In this document: positions 45,754 through 55,034 of the stretch, in pieces
Layout of the letters: the number at the start of each line of letters is the position of its first letter
How positions within the stretch are numbered: position 1 is the stretch's first letter
Source of the DNA: Blastococcus sp. TBT05-19
GTDB taxonomy: Bacteria > Actinomycetota > Actinomycetes > Mycobacteriales > Geodermatophilaceae
Assembly: GCF_003319095.1 (NCBI RefSeq)
Contig: NZ_QOHI01000007.1
Span: forward strand, 186,001 to 250,000
DNA length: 64,000 nucleotides
Direction of reading: 5' to 3'
Notes under the pieces: generated by a model
Seen by the model: the letters and a program-made list of their open reading frames with translations, nothing else
What the model was told of the DNA's origin: nothing
Database searches by the model: none
Made by a program: the position numbers and the translations under genes

Positions 45754-47058
45754 TCAGGCGGTCCGTGCGGGCTCGGGGTGGGCAGTCGGTCGGGTCGGGT
45801 GGGGGTAAGCAGGGTGGGTGCCGACCAGCTCGCGGACACCGGCGGCGACCTCCGCCGTCCGGCTGCCGTCGGAGTCGCGGATCGCGGTCCCGATGAGCGA
45901 GGCGATCGACTTCATCTCCGGCTCGGCCATGCCCTGGGTGGTGACCGCCGGGCTGCCGACCCGGATGCCGGAGGCGACCGACGCCGGCTGCGGGTCGAAG
46001 GGGATCGCGTTCTTGTTGAGCACGATGCCCGCGGCACCGCACCGGGCCTCGGCGTCGGCACCGGTCACGCCGGTCCCCTGCAGGTCCAGCAGCGCGAGGT
46101 GGGTGTCGGTGCCCCCGGCCACCGGCCGCAGACCCTCGTCCGCCAGCCCCTCGGTGAGGGCCTGCGCGTTGGCGATGACCTGGCGCGCGTAGGCCTGGTA
46201 CCCGGGCTGCAGGCACTCCTTGAAGTTCACCGCCTTGGCCGCGACGGCGTGCATCAGCGGCCCGCCCTGCATCATCGGGAAGGCCGACTTGTCGATCGCC
46301 TTGGCGTGCTCGGCCTTGCAGACGATCGCGCCACCGCGGGGGCCGCGCAGCACCTTGTGCGTGGTGAAGGTGACCACGTCGGCGTAGGGCACGGGGCTCG
46401 GGATCGCCTTGCCCGCGACGAGGCCGATGAAGTGCGCGGCGTCGACCATGAAGATCGCGCCGACCTCGTCGGCGATCTCGCGGAACGCCGCGAAGTCGAT
46501 CAGCCGCGGGATCGCCGAGCCCCCGGCCACGATGAGCTTGGGCCGGTGCTCGCGGGCCAGGTCGCGCACCTGGTCGTAGTCGATGTGCTCGGTCTTCTCG
46601 TCGACCCCGTACTGCACGGCGTTGAACCACTTGCCGCTGAAGCTGACCTTCGTGCCGTGGGTCAGGTGGCCGCCGTGCGGCAGCGCCATGCCCAGGAAGG
46701 TGTCACCGGGCGAGAGGAAGGCGCCGTAGGCGGCGAGGTTGGCGTTGGCCCCGGAGTGCGGCTGCAGGTTCGCGTGCTCGGCGCCGAACAGCTCCTTGGC
46801 CCGCGCGATGCCGATCTCCTCGGCGCGGTCGACGACCTCGCACCCGCCGTAGTACCGGCGTCCCGGGTAGCCCTCGGCGTACTTGTTCGACAGCGTGCTG
46901 CCCAGCGCGGCCAGGACGGCGGGGCTGGTGAAGTTCTCGCTGGCGATCAGCTGCAGCCCGCCGCGCAGCCGGTCGAGCTCGTCGGTGACCACCCCGGCGA
47001 TGTCGGGATCGAAAGCGGCCAGGGCGTCGAAGTCCGGCCCCCAGTAGGGCGTGCTCAT
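45754..47058 (-). CDS. glyA: Serine hydroxymethyltransferase
   Basis: This 434-residue PLP enzyme converts serine and tetrahydrofolate to glycine and methylene-tetrahydrofolate. Visible landmarks are LQLIASENFTSPAVL near the N-terminus, the PLP-lysine segment VVTFTTHKVLRGPRGG and the C-terminal RVGSPAVTTQGM. ATG 47058 begins the gene; wecA follows after three bases. The EMC pathway shares C1/C2 intermediates with serine metabolism, but glyA is a housekeeping gene and no special link is shown. Confidence 0.95.
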   Translation of the reverse strand: MSTPYWGPDFDALAAFDPDIAGVVTDELDRLRGGLQLIASENFTSPAVLAALGSTLSNKYAEGYPGRRYYGGCEVVDRAEEIGIARAKELFGAEHANLQPHSGANANLAAYGAFLSPGDTFLGMALPHGGHLTHGTKVSFSGKWFNAVQYGVDEKTEHIDYDQVRDLAREHRPKLIVAGGSAIPRLIDFAAFREIADEVGAIFMVDAAHFIGLVAGKAIPSPVPYADVVTFTTHKVLRGPRGGAIVCKAEHAKAIDKSAFPMMQGGPLMHAVAAKAVNFKECLQPGYQAYARQVIANAQALTEGLADEGLRPVAGGTDTHLALLDLQGTGVTGADAEARCGAAGIVLNKNAIPFDPQPASVASGIRVGSPAVTTQGMAEPEMKSIASLIGTAIRDSDGSRTAEVAAGVRELVGTHPAYPHPTRPTAHPEPARTA

Positions 47059-47152
47059 CTCGGTCGCACTCCAGAACGTCGGTGCGGGCGCCCGCGGTAC
47101 CCGGGCTCGGGCGGCGCGGCGGTCAGAGACCCACTATGACACTGCCCGCGCG

Positions 47153-47848
47153 CTAGTCCGTGATCTCGGGGACGACCTCGCGGAGGCGTTCCACCGAGAC
47201 GGCGCCGACGCGCAGGACGCGCGGGTTCGGGCCGGTGCAGTCGACGATGGTGCTGGCCGCCGAGCTGTCCCGGGGGCCGCCGTCGAGCACGACCGCGGCG
47301 TGGGCGCCCAGCTGCTGGTCGGCCTCCTGCGCGGTGGTGGCCGCGGGCCGGCCGGAGCGGTTGGCGCTGGACACGGCGAGCGGGCCGGTCCGGCGGAGCA
47401 GGTCGCGGGTCAGCTCGTCGTCGGGCAGCCGGACGGCGACGGTCCCCTCGGCGTCGCCGAGGTCCCAGGCCAGCGACGGCGCGTTCTCGACGACGAGGGT
47501 GAGCCCTCCGGGCCAGAACTCCTGGGCCAGCCGGGTGGCGACCTCCGGCGTGCGCAGGACCAGACCGGCCAGGGTCGACGCCTCGCCGATCAGGACCGGC
47601 ACCGGCATGCCGCGACCGCGGTTCTTCGCCGCGAGCAGCCCGGTCACAGCGGCCGGGGCGAAGGCGTCGGCGGCCACGCCGTAGACCGTGTCGGTGGGCA
47701 GCAGGACCAGCTCGGAGCGGGCGATCGCCGCGGCGGCGGCGTCCAGCCCGGCGGTCCGGGCCTCGGGGTCGGAGCAGTCGTAGATGTCGGCCACGGGTGC
47801 CGAGTCTGTCATCGGTGCGGGACGTCGCGCGGACCCGGCGTCAGTCAT
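47153..47848 (-). CDS. L-threonylcarbamoyladenylate synthase (Sua5/TsaC)
   Basis: This 231-residue YrdC-domain enzyme uses threonine, bicarbonate and ATP to make the precursor of t6A in tRNA. The core ELVLLPTDTVYGVAADAF, KNRGRGMPVPVLI and PLAVSSANRSGRPA are family motifs. Start ATG 47848 has GAGGAGG four bases upstream and overlaps the kinase stop (ATGACTGA); ATG 47812, in frame, lacks a binding site. It follows prfA, prmC and the kinase on one message. All three partners other than the kinase serve translation. Confidence 0.92.
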   Translation of the reverse strand: MTDAGSARRPAPMTDSAPVADIYDCSDPEARTAGLDAAAAAIARSELVLLPTDTVYGVAADAFAPAAVTGLLAAKNRGRGMPVPVLIGEASTLAGLVLRTPEVATRLAQEFWPGGLTLVVENAPSLAWDLGDAEGTVAVRLPDDELTRDLLRRTGPLAVSSANRSGRPAATTAQEADQQLGAHAAVVLDGGPRDSSAASTIVDCTGPNPRVLRVGAVSVERLREVVPEITD

Positions 47849-49307
47849 CGCCCTCCTCGCCCTTCTCCTCCTCCTTCTGCTGCTGCTCCTGCTGCTTCTT
47901 CGCCTCCTCCTCCCGCTTCTTCGCCTCCTCCTCCTGCTTCTTCGCCTCCTCCTCCTGCTTCTTCGCCGCCTCCTCCTGCTTCTTCGACTCGTCCTCGCCC
48001 CGCTCGCCGTTCCCGCCGGGCTGCTCCACCGGGGCGGGCACCGGCACCGGTGGCACGGCGTAGGACAGCCGCACGAGGTCGTCGGGGGCGAGCGTTCCCT
48101 CCGGTTCGACGGCGGTGACGTCGCCGGCCGGCACGTCACCGGCCTCCACCGGGACGAGCTCCACGCGCAGGCCGCGCCCCACGAGGTCGGCCTGCACCTC
48201 GCGCACGGGGCGTCCGACGAGGTCGGCCGCGACCACCTCGATCCCCTCCGGTGTCGCCGACGTCGGCGTGGTCCCGGAGGACGGGGTGCCGGACCCGGTG
48301 GGGAGCACGGTGACGAGGACCGCGACGGCGATCAGCGCGACGGCCGCGGCGACCAGCGCCGGGATCAGCCAGCGCCGGCGTCCACGGGCTGCGGGTGCGG
48401 CCACGGCGCGGATCGGTTGCGTCCCCGACCCCGGGACGGGCAGCACCGCGGTGGGCGCCCGCCGCGCCGGCGAGGTGGGCAGTCCCGCGGTCAGCCGGCG
48501 GGCGGCGTCCCGGAGCGCCGCGCCGTCGGGGTAGCGGGCAGCCGGGTCCTTCGCCATGGCCTGCTCGACGAGCGTGCGCACCCCGGCCGGGACGCCCATC
48601 GGCAGCGGCGCCGGCTCGTCGCGGATGTGCATGACGGCGATCTGGACCGGGTTCTCGGCCTCGAAGGGGCGGCGTCCGGCCAGGCACTCGTAGGCCACCG
48701 CGCCGAGCGCGTAGACGTCGCTGGCCGGGGTCGCCTGACCGCCGGCGGCCTGCTCCGGGGAGAAGTAGTGCGCCGTCCCGACGACCTGACCGGTCCCGGT
48801 GACCGCGACGCTGGCCGCCGAGCGCGCGATCCCGAAGTCGGTGATCTTCACCGTCCCCTGCGGGGTGACCAGGATGTTGGCGGGCTTGATGTCGCGGTGC
48901 ACGATCCCGGCCGCGTGCGCGGCGGCGAGCCCGTCGGCGACCTGGTCCAGGATGTCGACGGTCCGGGCGGCGTCCAGCCGGTGCTCGCGGGCGAGCAGGT
49001 CGGCGAGCGACTCCCCGTCGACGAGCTCCATCACGAGGTAGGCCGACGACTGCGCGTGCGGGGTCGCCGGGACCTCGCCGTAGTCGAACACCGCAGCGAT
49101 GTGCGGGTGCGTCAGGAGCGCGGCGTGCTGGGCCTCGGCCCGGAACCGCGTCAGGAAGGTGGCGTCGCCGGCGTACTGCTCGCGGAGCACCTTCACCGCG
49201 ACCGGGCGGTCGAGCAGCGTGTCGTGGCCGCGCCACACCTGGCCCATGCCGCCGCCGGCGATCAGCGACGTGAGGCGGTACCGGTTCGCGAGCAGGTCCG
49301 GGTGCAT
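47841..49307 (-). CDS. PASTA-type serine/threonine protein kinase with charged C-terminal tail
   Basis: This 488-residue kinase has the nucleotide loop AGGGMGQVW, Lys 39, HRDIKPAN (Asp 139), DFG (Asp 157) and SPEQA, so it should be active. A transmembrane helix at about 313-335 and one PASTA-like extracytoplasmic domain (353-418) suggest it senses wall fragments. The end (437-488) is a Lys/Glu/Gln tract of KKQEEEA-type repeats with an acidic finish, unusual for this family. ATG 49307 overlaps the prmC stop (TGATG) and its stop overlaps sua5, placing it inside a translation-factor operon. Confidence 0.88.
   Translation of the reverse strand: MHPDLLANRYRLTSLIAGGGMGQVWRGHDTLLDRPVAVKVLREQYAGDATFLTRFRAEAQHAALLTHPHIAAVFDYGEVPATPHAQSSAYLVMELVDGESLADLLAREHRLDAARTVDILDQVADGLAAAHAAGIVHRDIKPANILVTPQGTVKITDFGIARSAASVAVTGTGQVVGTAHYFSPEQAAGGQATPASDVYALGAVAYECLAGRRPFEAENPVQIAVMHIRDEPAPLPMGVPAGVRTLVEQAMAKDPAARYPDGAALRDAARRLTAGLPTSPARRAPTAVLPVPGSGTQPIRAVAAPAARGRRRWLIPALVAAAVALIAVAVLVTVLPTGSGTPSSGTTPTSATPEGIEVVAADLVGRPVREVQADLVGRGLRVELVPVEAGDVPAGDVTAVEPEGTLAPDDLVRLSYAVPPVPVPAPVEQPGGNGERGEDESKKQEEAAKKQEEEAKKQEEEAKKREEEAKKQQEQQQKEEEKGEEGDD
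47883..47984 (-). repeat. Coding repeat for the kinase K/E/Q tail
   Basis: Near-identical 21-base units (on the plus strand, CTTCTTCGCCTCCTCCTCC-like) encode repeated KKQEEEA heptads at residues 442-475 of the kinase. The low-complexity DNA should be prone to length variation. Confidence 0.7.
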
Positions 49308-50167
49308 CAGCCCTCCGTGCGTCGAGCGGTCGTGAACCGTGGGCGGCCGGCGAGATCCACGTGGTCCTCGACCTCGGTGAAGGCGCCGTGCGCCCGGACG
49401 AGCGCGGGCAGCGCGATCCCCTGCTGGTCGGCGTGCTCGATGCCCAGGTACCCGCCGGGTCGCAGCAGCCGCGCGGCCACCGACAGCATGCCCCGGACGA
49501 CGTCCAGGCCGTCGGGCCCTCCCCACAGCGCCAGCGGCGGGTCGTGGTCGGCGACCTCACGGGGCACGCGGGCACCGTCGGGCACGTAGGGCGGATTGGA
49601 GACGACGACCTCGACCCGGCCGTCGAGCTCCCCCAGCAGCGCCGGGTCGGTCATGTCACCGGCCACGACGCCCACCGGGGTGTCCTTCTTCCCGACCCGC
49701 TCCAGGGCGTTGTGCCGGGTCCACTCGATCGCGCCGGGGTCCCGCTCGACGGCGGTCACGCGGGCTCCGGGGTGCTCGTGCGCGATCGACAGGGCGATGG
49801 CGCCCGATCCGCTGCCGAGGTCCACCACGATCGGGCCGTCGAGCCCGGCCAGCCGCTCGAGCGCCCACTCCACCAGCAGCTCGGTCTCCGGCCGCGGGAC
49901 GAACACCCCGGGCCCGACGGACAGCTCGAGGTGCCGGAAGGCGGCGCGGCCGGTCAGGTGCTGGAGCGGTATCCGGTCGGCGCGCTGGTCGAGCAGCGCG
50001 GCGAAGCGGGCCGCGGCGTCGTCGTCCACCTCGTCGAGGGTGACCAGACCCGCCCGCGCGCGGCCGACGACGTGACCCAGCAGCAGCTCGGCGTCGACCC
50101 GCGGCGACTCCACCCCCGCGTCGGCGAGCCGCCGGGTAGCCTCGGTCAGGAGCGCGCGGGTGTTCAG
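49307..50167 (-). CDS. prmC: Release factor glutamine methyltransferase
   Basis: This 286-residue SAM enzyme has the motif [16 protein letters not shown] and the catalytic [10 protein letters not shown]; it methylates the GGQ glutamine of release factors, including the adjacent PrfA. The expected N-terminus ([30 protein letters not shown]) has no ATG, GTG or TTG in front of it. The only start giving a full family N-terminus is CTG 50167, which overlaps the prfA stop as CTGA. A shorter form from an internal GTG (AGVESP) would lose the first helix. Confidence 0.88.
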   Translation of the reverse strand: MNTRALLTEATRRLADAGVESPRVDAELLLGHVVGRARAGLVTLDEVDDDAAARFAALLDQRADRIPLQHLTGRAAFRHLELSVGPGVFVPRPETELLVEWALERLAGLDGPIVVDLGSGSGAIALSIAHEHPGARVTAVERDPGAIEWTRHNALERVGKKDTPVGVVAGDMTDPALLGELDGRVEVVVSNPPYVPDGARVPREVADHDPPLALWGGPDGLDVVRGMLSVAARLLRPGGYLGIEHADQQGIALPALVRAHGAFTEVEDHVDLAGRPRFTTARRTEG

Positions 50168-51246
50168 GACCCGGCCGCCAGCAGCTCGGCGGTGTGCGCG
50201 GACGCCAGGGCGTCGATCACCGCGTCGAGGTCGCCGTCGATCACCGCGTCGAGGTTGTGCGCCTTGTAGCCGACCCGGTGGTCGGCGATCCGGTTCTCCG
50301 GGAAGTTGTAGGTGCGCACCCGCTCGCTGCGGTCCATGGTCCGCACCTGGCTGCGGCGCTGGTCGCTGGCGGTCGCGGCGGCCTCCTCGCGGGCCGCGGC
50401 CAGCAGCCGGGAGCGCAGCACCCGGAGTGCGGACTCCCGGTTCTGCAGCTGGCTCTTCTCGTTCTGCGAGCTGACCACGATGCCGCTGGGCAGGTGGGTG
50501 ATCCGGACGGCGGAGTCGGTGGTGTTGACGCTCTGCCCGCCGGGGCCCGAGGAGCGGAAGACGTCGATGCGCAGGTCGTTGGGGTCGACCGTGACGTCGA
50601 CCTCCTCGGCCTCCGGCAGCACGAGGACGCCGGCCGCCGAGGTGTGGATGCGGCCCTGCGACTCGGTCACCGGGACCCGCTGCACCCGGTGCACGCCGCC
50701 CTCGAACTTCAGCCGCGACCAGATGCCCTCGTCGGTGCGGGACTTGATGGCCACGGCGACGTCCTTGTACCCGCCGAGCTCGGCGTCCACGGCGTCGAGC
50801 ACCTCGGTCGACCAGCCCCGGCGCTCGGCGTACCGCAGGTACATGCGCAGCAGGTCGCCGGCGAAGAGCGCGGACTCCGCGCCCCCCTCCCCCGCCTTGA
50901 TCTCGAGGATGACGTCCTTGTCGTCGTCGGGATCCTTGGGCAGCAGCTGCTCGCGCAACCGGCCGGTGAGCTCCTCGATCCGCTGCTCGAGCGCGGTGGC
51001 CTCGGCGGCGAAGGACGCGTCCTCGGCGGCGAGCTCCCGGGCGGCGCTGAGGTCGTCGCGGGCCTGGTCCAGCCCGCGCGAGGTCTCGACCAGCGGGGCG
51101 AGCTGCGCGTAGCGCCGGGCCATCCGGCGGGCACGCGACTGGTCGGCGTGCACCGCGGGGTCGGCGAGCTCCTGCTCCAACCGCGCGTGCTCGGCGAGCA
51201 GCCCGGCCAGCCGGTCGGCCGCCGACGTCTCGGTGCTCGTGCTCAC
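50164..51246 (-). CDS. prfA: Peptide chain release factor 1
   Basis: This 360-residue factor has the codon-recognition tripeptide Pro-Val-Thr (192-194, in [26 protein letters not shown]), specific for UAA/UAG, and the peptidyl-release motif GGQ at 236-238 ([24 protein letters not shown]). GTG 51246 has GGAGG five bases upstream; an earlier in-frame start is not supported. It is co-translated with prmC. A perfect 24-bp palindrome lies 17 bases before the start. Confidence 0.96.
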   Translation of the reverse strand: MSTSTETSAADRLAGLLAEHARLEQELADPAVHADQSRARRMARRYAQLAPLVETSRGLDQARDDLSAARELAAEDASFAAEATALEQRIEELTGRLREQLLPKDPDDDKDVILEIKAGEGGAESALFAGDLLRMYLRYAERRGWSTEVLDAVDAELGGYKDVAVAIKSRTDEGIWSRLKFEGGVHRVQRVPVTESQGRIHTSAAGVLVLPEAEEVDVTVDPNDLRIDVFRSSGPGGQSVNTTDSAVRITHLPSGIVVSSQNEKSQLQNRESALRVLRSRLLAAAREEAAATASDQRRSQVRTMDRSERVRTYNFPENRIADHRVGYKAHNLDAVIDGDLDAVIDALASAHTAELLAAGS

Positions 51247-51263
51247 GCAGACCTCCGACAGGA

Positions 51264-51287
51264 GGGCCAAAATGGCCATTTTGGCCC
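51264..51287. promoter_or_regulatory. Perfect 24-bp palindrome between rpmE and prfA
   Basis: The half-site GGGCCAAAATGG is followed directly by its reverse complement. It has an AT-rich centre in a very GC-rich setting. It lies between the rpmE terminator hairpin and the prfA ribosome binding site and is a strong candidate operator for the prfA operon. The cognate regulator is unknown. Confidence 0.6.
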
Positions 51288-51306
51288 GGTATGGGTGCGG
51301 ACATGA

Positions 51307-51348
51307 CGACGGCGCCCGCCCCACCGCGAGGTGGGACGGGCGCCGTCG
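51307..51348 (-). terminator. Terminator hairpin after rpmE
   Basis: Arms 51307-51325 and 51330-51348 pair over 19 bp with a single mismatch and a GCGA loop, six bases past the rpmE stop. Confidence 0.8.
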
Positions 51349-51354
51349 GAGTGG

Positions 51355-51591
51355 CTACTTGTCGGCGGTCTCGGCGCCGGCAGCGGCACGCTTGCCGAAC
51401 CGCTTCTCGAAGCGGGCGACGCGGCCACCGGTGTCGAGGATGCGCTGCTTGCCGGTGTAGAAGGGGTGGCAGGCCGAGCAGGTCTCGACGGTCAGCTGAC
51501 CGGTCGGGCTGGTGCTGCGGGTCTGGAACGTGTTGCCGCAACCGCAGGTCACGGTGGTGACGTTGTAGGCCGGGTGGATGTCGGGCTTCAT
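51355..51591 (-). CDS. rpmE: 50S ribosomal protein L31 (zinc-binding form)
   Basis: This 78-residue ribosomal protein begins [22 protein letters not shown]. Cys 16, Cys 18, Cys 38 and Cys 41 (CGC...CSAC) form the zinc site of the C+ type, which zinc-starved actinobacteria usually replace by a Cys-free paralogue. ATG 51591 is the family start; an in-frame ATG further up is not supported. It lies between rho and prfA, as in mycobacteria, and is followed by a strong hairpin. Confidence 0.95.
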   Translation of the reverse strand: MKPDIHPAYNVTTVTCGCGNTFQTRSTSPTGQLTVETCSACHPFYTGKQRILDTGGRVARFEKRFGKRAAAGAETADK

Positions 51592-51726
51592 GGCTGCGCC
51601 TCTTCTGCGGAGTCTGTGTCGTTCGGTGTGCGTCAACGCCGGGGGCCGGACGGCTATTTCCGGCCGCGCCCGCGGGGCTCGGTCGACCAGTCTCCCAGAT
51701 CGGGAGACCGGTCGACCGTCCGGGTC

Positions 51727-53829
51727 TCAGTCCTTGTCCGGACCCAGCGTCGTCTTCTGGATCTGCATGAGGAACTCGACGTTGTTGCGCGTCTTCTTCA
51801 GCTTCTCCAGCAGCAGCTCCAGCGCCTGCTGCGGCTCGAGCGCGGCGAGCACCCGACGCAGCTTGATGACGATGGCCAGCTCGTCGGGCGACATGAGGAT
51901 CTCCTCCTTGCGCGTGCCCGACGCGTTGACGTCGACCGCCGGGAAGACCCGCTTGTCCGCCAGGCGGCGGTCCAGCTTGATCTCCGCGTTCCCCGTGCCC
52001 TTGAACTCCTCGAAGATGACCGTGTCCATCGTGGAGCCGGTCTCGACCAGCGCCGAGGCGATGATCGTGAGCGAGCCGCCGTTCTCGATGTTGCGGGCAG
52101 CACCGAGGAAGCGCTTGGGCGGGTAGAGCGCCGTGGAGTCGACACCACCGGAGAGGATGCGCCCGCTGGCGGGGGCCGCCAGGTTGTAGGCGCGGCCCAG
52201 GCGGGTGATCGAGTCCAGCAGGACGACGACGTCGTGGCCCATCTCGACCAGGCGCTTGGCCCGCTCGATGGAGAGCTCGGCGACCGTGGTGTGGTCCGAC
52301 GGCGGCCGGTCGAAGGTCGAGGCGATGACCTCGCCCTTCACCGAGCGCTGCATGTCGGTGACCTCCTCCGGACGCTCGTCGACCAGGACGACCATCAGGT
52401 GGCACTCGGGGTTGTTCGTCGTGATCGCGTTCGCCAGCGACTGCAGCACCATCGTCTTGCCGGCCTTGGGCGGCGACACGATGAGCGCGCGCTGCCCCTT
52501 GCCGATCGGCATGACCAGGTCGATCACACGGGTGGTCAGCAGGTGCGGCTCGGTCTCCAGCCGCAGGCGGTCCTGCGGGTAGAGCGGGGTCAGCTTGGTG
52601 AACTCCGGGCGGTTGCGGGCCTGCTCGGGGTCCAGACCGTTGACCGTGTCCAGCCGCACCAGGGCGTTGTACTTGTCCTTGCGCTCGCCCTCGCGGGGCT
52701 GGCGCACCGCGCCGGTGATGGCGTCACCGCGGCGCAGGCCGTAGCGGCGCACCTGCGACAGCGAGACGTAGACGTCGTTGGGCCCGGTCAGGTAGCCGGA
52801 GGTGCGGACGAACGCGTAGTTCTCCAGCACGTCCAGGATGCCGGCGACGGGCAGCAGGACGTCGTCCTCGCTGACGGTCGGCTCGCCCTGGTCGAAGCGC
52901 TCCCGGCCGGTGCCGCGCTTGTTGCGGTCGCGGTAGCGACGACCCCGGCGACCGCGGCCGCCCTCGAAGTCGTCGTCCTCGTCCTCGGCCGGGCCGTTGC
53001 CCCGGTCGTTGCGGGGGGCGTCGGCGCGCCCGCCGTCGGTGCGGTTGTCGGGACGGTTGCCGCGCTCGTTGCGGTCGCGGTCGGGACCGCGGTTGCCGTC
53101 GCGCCCCCCGCCGTCACGGTTGCCGTCACGAGCACCGCCGTCGCGGTTGCCGTCACGGGCGCCACCGTCGCGGTTGCCGCGCTCGGCGCGGTCACCGTTC
53201 TCGCGGTTGCCGCGCTCGGCACGGTCACCGTTCTCGCGGTTGCCGTCCCGGTCCCCGCGGTTGCCGTCCCGGTCGCCGCGGTTGCGGTTGCGGTTGCGCT
53301 GCGGGCGGTCGCCGTCGCGCTGCTCGGCGTCGGCCTCGCCGTCGGCGGTGGTCTGCGGGTCGACGGGCGCGGAGCCCTCGGCCGGCGCGGTCTCGGCCGT
53401 GCGCGCCTCGGTCGGCGAACCGGCCGGGCGGCTGGCACCCCGGCGGGTGCGCGCGGGCGGCGCGTCGCCGGTCAGCGGGCCGCCGTTGGCGCCACCGCTG
53501 ATGGGGGCCTCGAGGGGCGCGGCGGTCGCGGCCGCACCGCGGGCGGTGTCGGCGCCGCCGGTGGATGCGGTCTCGGCGCGCGGCGCGGGGGCCGCGGAGT
53601 CGGGGCCGTCGACCTGGCGCTCGGAGATGGCGGCGACGAGGTCGCTCTTGCGCATCCGGCCGGTGCCGGAGATGCCCAGCTCGGCGGCCAGGCGCTGGAG
53701 CTCGGGCAGCAGCATGCCGGCCAGCCCGTTGCCGCGGCGACGGGGTCGGCCCGTCGTCCCAGAAGCGGCAGTGCCCTCGCCGGAGGCGTCCGATGCGCCG
53801 GTCGCGACGAGGTCGGTGGTTTCGCTCAC
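51727..53829 (-). CDS. rho: Transcription termination factor Rho
   Basis: This 700-residue hexameric RNA helicase has a Rho_N helix-extended-loop segment at about 35-70 ([33 protein letters not shown]). A very large low-complexity insert follows (about 75-310), whose part at 178-278 is built of Asn/Arg/Asp/Gly repeats. The RNA-binding and ATPase core starts near residue 315; the P-loop is SPPKAGKT (452-459). Such inserts are typical of actinobacterial Rho and add RNA-binding capacity. A promoter (54013-54041) predicts a leader of about 180 bases, suggesting autoregulation. Confidence 0.95.
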   Translation of the reverse strand: MSETTDLVATGASDASGEGTAASGTTGRPRRRGNGLAGMLLPELQRLAAELGISGTGRMRKSDLVAAISERQVDGPDSAAPAPRAETASTGGADTARGAAATAAPLEAPISGGANGGPLTGDAPPARTRRGASRPAGSPTEARTAETAPAEGSAPVDPQTTADGEADAEQRDGDRPQRNRNRNRGDRDGNRGDRDGNRENGDRAERGNRENGDRAERGNRDGGARDGNRDGGARDGNRDGGGRDGNRGPDRDRNERGNRPDNRTDGGRADAPRNDRGNGPAEDEDDDFEGGRGRRGRRYRDRNKRGTGRERFDQGEPTVSEDDVLLPVAGILDVLENYAFVRTSGYLTGPNDVYVSLSQVRRYGLRRGDAITGAVRQPREGERKDKYNALVRLDTVNGLDPEQARNRPEFTKLTPLYPQDRLRLETEPHLLTTRVIDLVMPIGKGQRALIVSPPKAGKTMVLQSLANAITTNNPECHLMVVLVDERPEEVTDMQRSVKGEVIASTFDRPPSDHTTVAELSIERAKRLVEMGHDVVVLLDSITRLGRAYNLAAPASGRILSGGVDSTALYPPKRFLGAARNIENGGSLTIIASALVETGSTMDTVIFEEFKGTGNAEIKLDRRLADKRVFPAVDVNASGTRKEEILMSPDELAIVIKLRRVLAALEPQQALELLLEKLKKTRNNVEFLMQIQKTTLGPDKD
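53086..53298 (-). repeat. Coding repeats for the Rho N/R/D/G-rich insert
   Basis: Short tandem units encode [18 protein letters not shown] and DGGARDGNR repeats (Rho residues 178-248). The units are imperfect but clearly duplicated at DNA level. Confidence 0.7.
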
Positions 53830-54012
53830 GTACAGGTCCTTCCCTGCGGTGACCTGCGCCGTCTGAGCGCAGGGGGCCCGGTCCTCGTCGGCCGGCCGGA
53901 GGGCGGGCGCACGGAGGATCAGGTGGAGAAGATGCGAGGCGGATCAGCGGCGAAGAGGTTCGAACTGCTTCGGCCCCGCGCGAGGCTCGCCCGAGTGGGC
54001 GGCTACGCCGTG

Positions 54013-54041
54013 AGCCTAAACGCAGCTCACAGCCGAGACAA
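54013..54041 (-). promoter_or_regulatory. Promoter of rho
   Basis: Minus-strand TTGTCT (54036-54041) and TAGGCT (54013-54018) are exactly 17 bases apart in the 239-base gap between thrB and rho, predicting a leader of about 180 bases. I see no gene in that gap. Confidence 0.6.
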
Positions 54042-54068
54042 CACCGGTGGTTTCCCGCGTCTTCCCCG

Positions 54069-55034
54069 TTATCGAGACGATACCTGGGCCGTCCCACGCG
54101 ACACCCGCGCCCCGGTGGGGTCGACGTCCAGCGGGAGCACCGTCCAGCCCTCCGGGACCGACGCCGTCACGTCGCGCAGCTCCTCGGCGCCGGGCGGCTG
54201 GTCCGCCGAGCGGACGGTGCGTCGCGCGAGCACCAGCACCGACGGCCCGGCACCCGAGACGACGGCGGCGTGGCCCGCGGCCCGCAGCCGCTCGATGACC
54301 GCGAGGGACGCCGGCATCGCCGTGGCCCGCTGGCGCTGGTGCAGCCGGTCCTCGGTCGCCTCCATGAGCAGGCTCCCCGAGGTGAGGGCGTGCACCAGCA
54401 GCGCGGACCGGCCGGCGTTGAACGCGGCGTCCGCGTGCGGCACGACGTCGGGCAGGAGCCCCCGCGCGACCTCCGTCGACAGCGTCGCGTCCGGCACGAG
54501 GACGACCGGCATGACGTCGCCGTGCACCGGCAGGCTGTCCGCGCCGACGCCGGTCTCCCCCGTCCAGGACAGGGTCAGGCCGCCCAGGAGGCAGGCGGCC
54601 ACGTTGTCCGGGTGCCCCTCCATGGCGGTGGTCAGCCGGAGCACGGCGTTCCCGTCGATGGCCTCGACGTCGGGGCGGAGCGCCCAGGCGCCCAGCACCC
54701 CGGCCACCACGGCCGCGGCGGAGGAACCCATCCCCCGCCCCTGCGGGATGCCGTTGTCCGCGACCACGCGCAGACCCGACGGCGACCACCCGAGCTCGTC
54801 GCACGCCGCGCGGAAGGCGCGGACGACCAGGTGCGACTCGTCCAGCGGCAGCTCACCCGCGCCGATCCCGCCGACCTCGACCGCCAGCCCCGACGGCTCG
54901 ACCGAGAACTCGAGCACGTCGTGGAGGGCGAGCGCCAGGCCGGCGCAGTCGAACGCCGGACCGAGGTTGGCGCTGGTGGCAGGTACCCGGACCCGGACCG
55001 GCGCCGTCACGGCAGGACCACCGCTGGCGCTCAC
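54069..55034 (-). CDS. thrB: Homoserine kinase
   Basis: This 321-residue GHMP kinase has [22 protein letters not shown] at the N-terminus, the ATP loop [16 protein letters not shown] and the C-terminal [11 protein letters not shown]. It phosphorylates homoserine for threonine synthase. GTG 55034 overlaps the thrC stop as GTGA and is preferred over an in-frame GTG at 55010. It is the last gene of the argS-lysA-hom-thrC-thrB unit. Confidence 0.93.
   Translation of the reverse strand: MSASGGPAVTAPVRVRVPATSANLGPAFDCAGLALALHDVLEFSVEPSGLAVEVGGIGAGELPLDESHLVVRAFRAACDELGWSPSGLRVVADNGIPQGRGMGSSAAAVVAGVLGAWALRPDVEAIDGNAVLRLTTAMEGHPDNVAACLLGGLTLSWTGETGVGADSLPVHGDVMPVVLVPDATLSTEVARGLLPDVVPHADAAFNAGRSALLVHALTSGSLLMEATEDRLHQRQRATAMPASLAVIERLRAAGHAAVVSGAGPSVLVLARRTVRSADQPPGAEELRDVTASVPEGWTVLPLDVDPTGARVSRGTAQVSSR

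Noticed and set aside
47870-48000. Direct repeats resembling a small CRISPR or satellite
   Set aside because: The units are in frame within the kinase gene and encode a Lys/Glu/Gln tail; there are no spacers.
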